Below are positions 60,001 to 64,000 of a stretch of DNA of 64,000 bases, piece by piece. Source of the stretch: Thermodesulfobacterium geofontis OPF15 (GTDB lineage Bacteria; Desulfobacterota; Thermodesulfobacteria; Thermodesulfobacteriales; Thermodesulfobacteriaceae); assembly GCF_000215975.1 (NCBI RefSeq), contig NC_015682.1, positions 496,001 to 560,000 of the forward strand. Direction: 5' to 3'. A program made the position numbers and the translations under genes. Below the pieces are notes generated by a model, which searched no databases, had not been told where the DNA came from, and saw only the letters and a program-made list of their open reading frames with translations. Every line of letters begins with the position of its first letter. Within the stretch, counting starts at the first letter, position 1.

Positions 60001-60046
60001 AAGGACAAGATTTAATAAAAAATTAAAAATCTTAATAAAAAATCTA

Positions 60047-61012
60047 ATGAAATTTGATTTTATTGGTTGTGGCTCATTAAATTGGGATATGTTTTTTGAA
60101 GTAGAAGATCTTTCTGAAATTCAATTTGAAGATTTGAAGATTCTTCCAGGAAGGGAAGCCGTTTTAGAAAGAAGTCAATTTTTAAAATTTTTAAAATTTT
60201 TAGAAAAAGAAGGTATATTTCTTTTTGAATGCGGAGGAGGATCAGGAGCAAATACAATTTATGCCTTATCTTTATGGGGATTTAATAACGCCTTTTTAGG
60301 AGCAACTGGAAAGGATGAATTTGGTAAAAAAATAATTGAAGAATTAGAGAATGTGAATTTAAATACAGATTTTATTATAAAAAAGGGGGAGACAAGTTTA
60401 GCCATTATTTTACTTGATAAAAGAAAAGATAGATTTATAGCTGTTAGTCCAGGAAATAACGAAGAATTTCTTCAGGAAATAAGAATTAATTTATCTCAAT
60501 TTGAGAGCATTTTTCATTTTTCCTCTTTTGCCAGTAGAAGCGGTCAAGAATTTCAGAGAAGAATTTTATCCCATTTAAAATTAAAGATTTCTTTTGATCC
60601 AGGAGAAGTTTATGCTAATTTAGGTAAAGAATTTTTATTTTTTTGGTTAAAAAATACAGAGATTTTATTTATCACTGATTATGAATTAGAGAAAATAGGT
60701 TTATCTCTTGAAGAATTATTAAGATTAGGAATTAATAAGATATTTTTAAAAAAAGGGAAGGAGGGCGCAGAATTTTATTCTAAGGAGAAAAATTTAAAAA
60801 TTTCAGCTTATAAAGTAGAAAAAATAGTTGATAATACAGGAGCAGGAGATTATTTTAATGCTGGAGTTTTAGCTGGTATTAAACTTGGTTTTTCAGAAGA
60901 GGATATGTTAAAATTGGGTATTTATTCAGCAGGTATTAGTCTTAGAGATTTTGGGAGAAAGGGTTGTTTAACTAAAAGGGAGTTTCAAAAATATGTGGAT
61001 TTGTTAAAATAG
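60047..61012 (+). CDS. PfkB-family sugar or nucleoside kinase
   Basis: From ATG 60047 the protein is 321 residues and starts MKFDFIGCGSLNWDMFFEV. GGGSGANTIYALSLWGFNNAFLGATGKDEFG is the N-terminal PfkB signature; VDNTGAGDYFNAGVLAGI near residue 265 is the catalytic signature with the anion hole and base Asp. Family members phosphorylate ribose, fructose, adenosine or pseudouridine; the substrate is not readable. An upstream in-frame ATG at 59966 lies before the promoter and is rejected. It precedes tldD. Confidence 0.9.
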   Translation: MKFDFIGCGSLNWDMFFEVEDLSEIQFEDLKILPGREAVLERSQFLKFLKFLEKEGIFLFECGGGSGANTIYALSLWGFNNAFLGATGKDEFGKKIIEELENVNLNTDFIIKKGETSLAIILLDKRKDRFIAVSPGNNEEFLQEIRINLSQFESIFHFSSFASRSGQEFQRRILSHLKLKISFDPGEVYANLGKEFLFFWLKNTEILFITDYELEKIGLSLEELLRLGINKIFLKKGKEGAEFYSKEKNLKISAYKVEKIVDNTGAGDYFNAGVLAGIKLGFSEEDMLKLGIYSAGISLRDFGRKGCLTKREFQKYVDLLK

Positions 61013-61020
61013 TTTTCAAA

Positions 61021-62400
61021 ATGAAACTTAAAGAGAAGATCCCTAAAAATATTGATAAACTTTTAAAAGACCTTTCTCAAGGTTCTCTTTTTGGAGAAAT
61101 TTATCTTGAGTCTACTGAAATTTTCAAATTGGTTTTAGAACCAGATAGAATAGATGAAATTAATTGGGGGAAAGAAGAGGGTATAGCTTTTAGAAAAATA
61201 GACGAAAAATTTAAAATTAATTTTGCCTATGCTTCTAATTTAGAAAATATAGCAGTTTTAGAAGATCTGGTAAAAACTGGTTTAAAAGAGGAATCTTTAA
61301 GACATGAGAAGGAAAAACTTTTCATTTCTGAATCTCGCAAACTTAAAAATTATGAACTATATCTTAGAGAAAGATTAGAGTTTTTAGAGGAATTAAAGAA
61401 AAAAGTTAAAAAGGTAGGAAATATTAAGCATTATAAAATTGGATTAAGTGAAATAAAAAAAGAGATCCTTATTTTAAACTCTGAAGGAAAATTTATAGAA
61501 GATGAAAGATTTTATTCTAAACTTGTTGCTATAGTTATTGCTGAAAAAGATGGGGTTTTAGAGAGAGGATATGAGGTTTTTGGAGGAGCTCTTCCTTTTG
61601 AAAAAATTAAGGAATTACCAGAAGTATTAGAGATACCTGAAAAAGCATCTGATCTTGCTTTAATTATGCTTTCTGCTAAAAAAGCTCCTGCAGGGGTTAT
61701 GCCTGTTGTTCTTTCAGGAACAGCTGGTGGGACTATGATTCATGAGGCAGTAGGACACGGGCTTGAAGCAGATCATGCTGAGGAGGGATTATCTATTTAT
61801 TCAGGTAAATTAGGAGAAAAAGTTGCAAGCGAACTTATTACCGTTATTGATGACGCAACTTTACCTTTTCTTTACGGATTTTATAAATTTGATGATGAGG
61901 GAACACCTGCACAAAAAGTAGTTTTGATTGAAAAAGGGATTTTGAAGAATTTTCTTTATGATAAATACTTTTCTCTAAAATACGGGAAAAAATCTAATGG
62001 TCACGGAAGAAGGCAAGATTATAGACATGTTCCTATACCAAGAATGGCAAATACTTATATAGAAAAAGGCTCCCATAGACCTGAAGAAATAATAAAAAGT
62101 ATAGAAAAGGGGCTTTTAGTAAGAAAGATGGGAGGAGGAGAAGTAAATCCATTAACAGGAGATTTTGTTTTTGAAGTTAGAGAAGGTTATTATATAGAAA
62201 AAGGAGAAATTGCTTATCCTGTCAAAGGAGCAACTTTGGTGGGAAATGGTCCTAAGGTATTAGAAATAATTGATATGGTGGGAGATGATTTGAAATTTAT
62301 TCCTGGAACCTGTGGCAAAGATGGGCAGGGAGTTCCTGTAGCAGATGGTCAACCTACACTTAGAATTCCTGAACTTATCGTAGGCGGAATCATCGATTAA
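61021..62400 (+). CDS. tldD: Metalloprotease TldD
   Basis: The 459-residue protein is TldD: GTAGGTMIHEAVGHGLEADHAEEG with the HExxxH zinc motif at His241-His246 and the third ligand Cys in PGTCGKDGQGVPVADGQPTLRI (C-terminal). TldD works with TldE/PmbA as a heterodimer that trims unfolded peptides and processes some RiPPs. The partner PmbA is not in the window. It starts 8 nt after the PfkB kinase and precedes purF by 11 nt. Confidence 0.95.
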   Translation: MKLKEKIPKNIDKLLKDLSQGSLFGEIYLESTEIFKLVLEPDRIDEINWGKEEGIAFRKIDEKFKINFAYASNLENIAVLEDLVKTGLKEESLRHEKEKLFISESRKLKNYELYLRERLEFLEELKKKVKKVGNIKHYKIGLSEIKKEILILNSEGKFIEDERFYSKLVAIVIAEKDGVLERGYEVFGGALPFEKIKELPEVLEIPEKASDLALIMLSAKKAPAGVMPVVLSGTAGGTMIHEAVGHGLEADHAEEGLSIYSGKLGEKVASELITVIDDATLPFLYGFYKFDDEGTPAQKVVLIEKGILKNFLYDKYFSLKYGKKSNGHGRRQDYRHVPIPRMANTYIEKGSHRPEEIIKSIEKGLLVRKMGGGEVNPLTGDFVFEVREGYYIEKGEIAYPVKGATLVGNGPKVLEIIDMVGDDLKFIPGTCGKDGQGVPVADGQPTLRIPELIVGGIID

Positions 62401-62411
62401 GGAGGAAAAGG

Positions 62412-63788
62412 ATGTGTGGAGTTTTTGGAATATACGGAGTTGAAGAAGCAGCCAATTACACTTATTTTGGGCTATATGCTCTTCAACATAGAGGACAAGA
62501 AAGTGCAGGTATTGTGGTTTATGATGGAAAAAAGGTAAAAGAATGGAAAGGGTTAGGTTTAGTGAGTGAAGTTTTTAATGAAGAAATATTAAAAAATCTA
62601 TCAGGCTATATATCCATAGGACATGTAAGATATTCAACCACCGGTTCTACTATTCTTCAAAATGTTCAGCCCTTTTGTGTTAATTTTGCTAAAAAAACTT
62701 TAGCTATTGCACATAATGGAAATCTTGTTAATGCCTATCAAATTAGATGTGAACTTGAAGAAGATGGGCATATTTTTCAAACTACCATGGATAGTGAAGT
62801 AATTGTACATCTTATAGTTAAAAATCTAAAAAAAGGACTTGTTAATGCTATTATAGAAACAATGAAAAGAATTAGAGGGGCTTACTCTATTTTACTTCTT
62901 TATGAAGATACTCTTGTTGCTTTTAGAGATCCTTGGGGTTTTAGACCTTTATCTTTTGGTATGTTTAATGGAGGATATGTTATTGCTTCTGAAACTTGTG
63001 CTTTCGATTTGATAGGAGTTCAATATTTAAGAGATATAGAGCCAGGAGAGATACTTATTATAGATAAAGAGGGACCAAAATCTTATAAAGCCTTTAAAAA
63101 AGAAAAATTCAATTTAAGTCATTGTGTTTTTGAATTTATATATTTTGCAAGACCGGACAGTTATATATTTAATAAAAATGTATATTTAATAAGAAAAAAT
63201 CTTGGAAAAAATCTTTATAAAGAATGCCCTCTTCAGGCAGATTTTGTAATGCCTTTTCCAGATTCGGGTAATTATGCAGCTATAGGTTATTCTCAAGCAA
63301 GTGGGTTACCAATAGAATTTGCTATGATAAGGAATCATTATATAGGAAGGACCTTTATTCAACCTTCAGAAAAAATTAGAAATATTTCTGTAAAAATGAA
63401 ATTAAATCCTGTCAAAGATATTTTAAGGGGGAAAGAGGTAATTGTAATTGATGATTCCTTAGTTAGAGGGACTACTTCTCGTAATAGACTTAAAAGTATA
63501 AAAGAAGCAGGAGCAAAAAAAATTCATTTTTTACTCTCCTGTCCACCTCTTAGATTCCCATGCTTTTTTGGTATTGATTTCCCATCTTCTGCAGAATTAA
63601 TTGCACATAAGCATTCTGTAGAAGAAATTAGAAAATTTTTAGATATTGATACTCTTTATTATTTAAGTATTGAAGGACTTTTATCAGCAGTTGAAGAACT
63701 AAGGGACAAGGTATGTTTAGCTTGTTTTACAGGAGAATATCCTATAGAAGTAGATTTTAGTTTTAGAAAAGATATTGCTGAAATTTAG
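62412..63788 (+). CDS. purF: Amidophosphoribosyltransferase PurF
   Basis: The 458-residue protein starts MCGVFGIYG, so Cys2 is the glutaminase nucleophile with no propeptide. LYALQHRGQESAGIVVYDG, GHVRYSTTGS and IAHNGNLVN are N-terminal glutaminase motifs; VIVIDDSLVRGTTSRN is the PRPP loop. Cysteines in SCPPLRFPC and VCLACFTG match the Fe-S-containing Bacillus-type PurF. It makes phosphoribosylamine, the first step in purine synthesis. UbiD follows after 4 nt. Confidence 0.96.
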   Translation: MCGVFGIYGVEEAANYTYFGLYALQHRGQESAGIVVYDGKKVKEWKGLGLVSEVFNEEILKNLSGYISIGHVRYSTTGSTILQNVQPFCVNFAKKTLAIAHNGNLVNAYQIRCELEEDGHIFQTTMDSEVIVHLIVKNLKKGLVNAIIETMKRIRGAYSILLLYEDTLVAFRDPWGFRPLSFGMFNGGYVIASETCAFDLIGVQYLRDIEPGEILIIDKEGPKSYKAFKKEKFNLSHCVFEFIYFARPDSYIFNKNVYLIRKNLGKNLYKECPLQADFVMPFPDSGNYAAIGYSQASGLPIEFAMIRNHYIGRTFIQPSEKIRNISVKMKLNPVKDILRGKEVIVIDDSLVRGTTSRNRLKSIKEAGAKKIHFLLSCPPLRFPCFFGIDFPSSAELIAHKHSVEEIRKFLDIDTLYYLSIEGLLSAVEELRDKVCLACFTGEYPIEVDFSFRKDIAEI

Positions 63789-63792
63789 TATT

Positions 63793-64000
63793 ATGAAAGC
63801 TTATCAAAATCTACAAGAATTTATAGAAATTTTAGAAAAGGAAAAGGAACTTTTAAGAATAAACATTGAAGTTTCTCCTGAACTTGAAATTACAGAAATT
63901 ACAGATAGAGTTTGCAAATTAAATGGTCCTGCCCTTTTTTTTGAGAAAGTAAAGAACTATAAAATTCCTGTAGTAACTAATCTTTTTGGAAGTTTTAAAA
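63793..64000 (+). CDS. UbiD-family decarboxylase (N-terminal part)
   Basis: The start of a UbiD-like protein: MKAYQNLQEFIEILEKEKEL, then EITEITDRVCKLNGPALFFEKVKNY and VTNLFGS, which match the N-terminus of UbiD/MqnP-associated decarboxylases. It uses prenylated FMN. The gene is cut by the window end after 69 codons. Given mqnE in the window, a role in menaquinone synthesis (futalosine route) is plausible. Confidence 0.85.
   Translation, partial: MKAYQNLQEFIEILEKEKELLRINIEVSPELEITEITDRVCKLNGPALFFEKVKNYKIPVVTNLFGSFK

Overview
This window reads as chromosome of a low-GC (about 30%), anaerobic, probably thermophilic bacterium of the Thermodesulfobacteria type (Thermodesulfobacterium or Caldimicrobium-like; inferred from gene content, not from a database search). 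Supporting observations are a selenocysteine formate dehydrogenase, a desulfoferrodoxin / triple-rubredoxin / flavodiiron oxygen-defence cluster, multihaem cytochrome c, an archaeal-type three-Cys peroxiredoxin, menaquinone synthesis through MqnE (futalosine route), and a HEAT-like protein of the kind seen in sulfate reducers. Genes are tightly packed, often overlapping by 4 nt. I saw no insertion sequence, prophage or CRISPR array.

Layout. 1-3.2 kb (minus): hisF (cut by the window edge), an FmdB-like zinc ribbon, and a Sir2 / CutA / MoeA operon. 3.4-10 kb (plus): formate dehydrogenase FdhA (UGA-encoded Sec188 with a candidate SECIS hairpin), FdhB, a terminator, then FdhE and a MoeA fused to a periplasmic-binding-like domain. 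10-17.6 kb: YihY membrane protein, TPR protein, IlvE, a stand-alone RecB-type nuclease domain overlapping an AddB-like protein, MqnE. 17.6-26.5 kb: a lipopolysaccharide core/O-antigen locus with glycosyltransferases, two WaaP-like sugar kinases, an asparagine-synthase-like amidotransferase, an O-antigen ligase and an ArnT-like transferase. 26.5-31.3 kb: small membrane protein, ATP-grasp protein, MtaB, PgsA, QueH, a short MoaE and a coiled-coil protein. 31.4-31.8 kb: tRNA-Gln, tRNA-Ser and tRNA-Thr on the minus strand.

31.9-39.6 kb (plus): a long run fur, feoA, a PilZ-orotate phosphoribosyltransferase fusion, pstSCAB, argJ, surE, then a small HTH gene. 39.6-46.6 kb (minus): ribF, carA, prfB with its programmed +1 frameshift, HEAT-like gene, flavodiiron protein, a gene remnant, three rubredoxins, desulfoferrodoxin, MerR regulator, IHF/HU. 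46.6-52.5 kb (minus): pheT, pheS, rplT, rpmI, panB, ruvB. 52.5-56.8 kb (minus): a haem-binding chemoreceptor, an octahaem cytochrome c, and a nucleotidyltransferase pair. 56.8-64 kb: tRNA-Lys, RNase P RNA, engB, a metallo-beta-lactamase-fold protein, peroxiredoxin plus winged-helix protein, a PfkB kinase, tldD, purF and the start of a UbiD-family gene.

The points I consider most worth a second look are the PilZ-PyrE fusion, a shared palindrome at the promoters of the Fur-family gene and the distant peroxiredoxin gene (a possible PerR-like regulon), the orphan RecB-type nuclease domain beside AddB, the haem chemoreceptor encoded next to an octahaem cytochrome, and two UGA recoding events (selenocysteine in fdhA, +1 frameshift in prfB) in one window.
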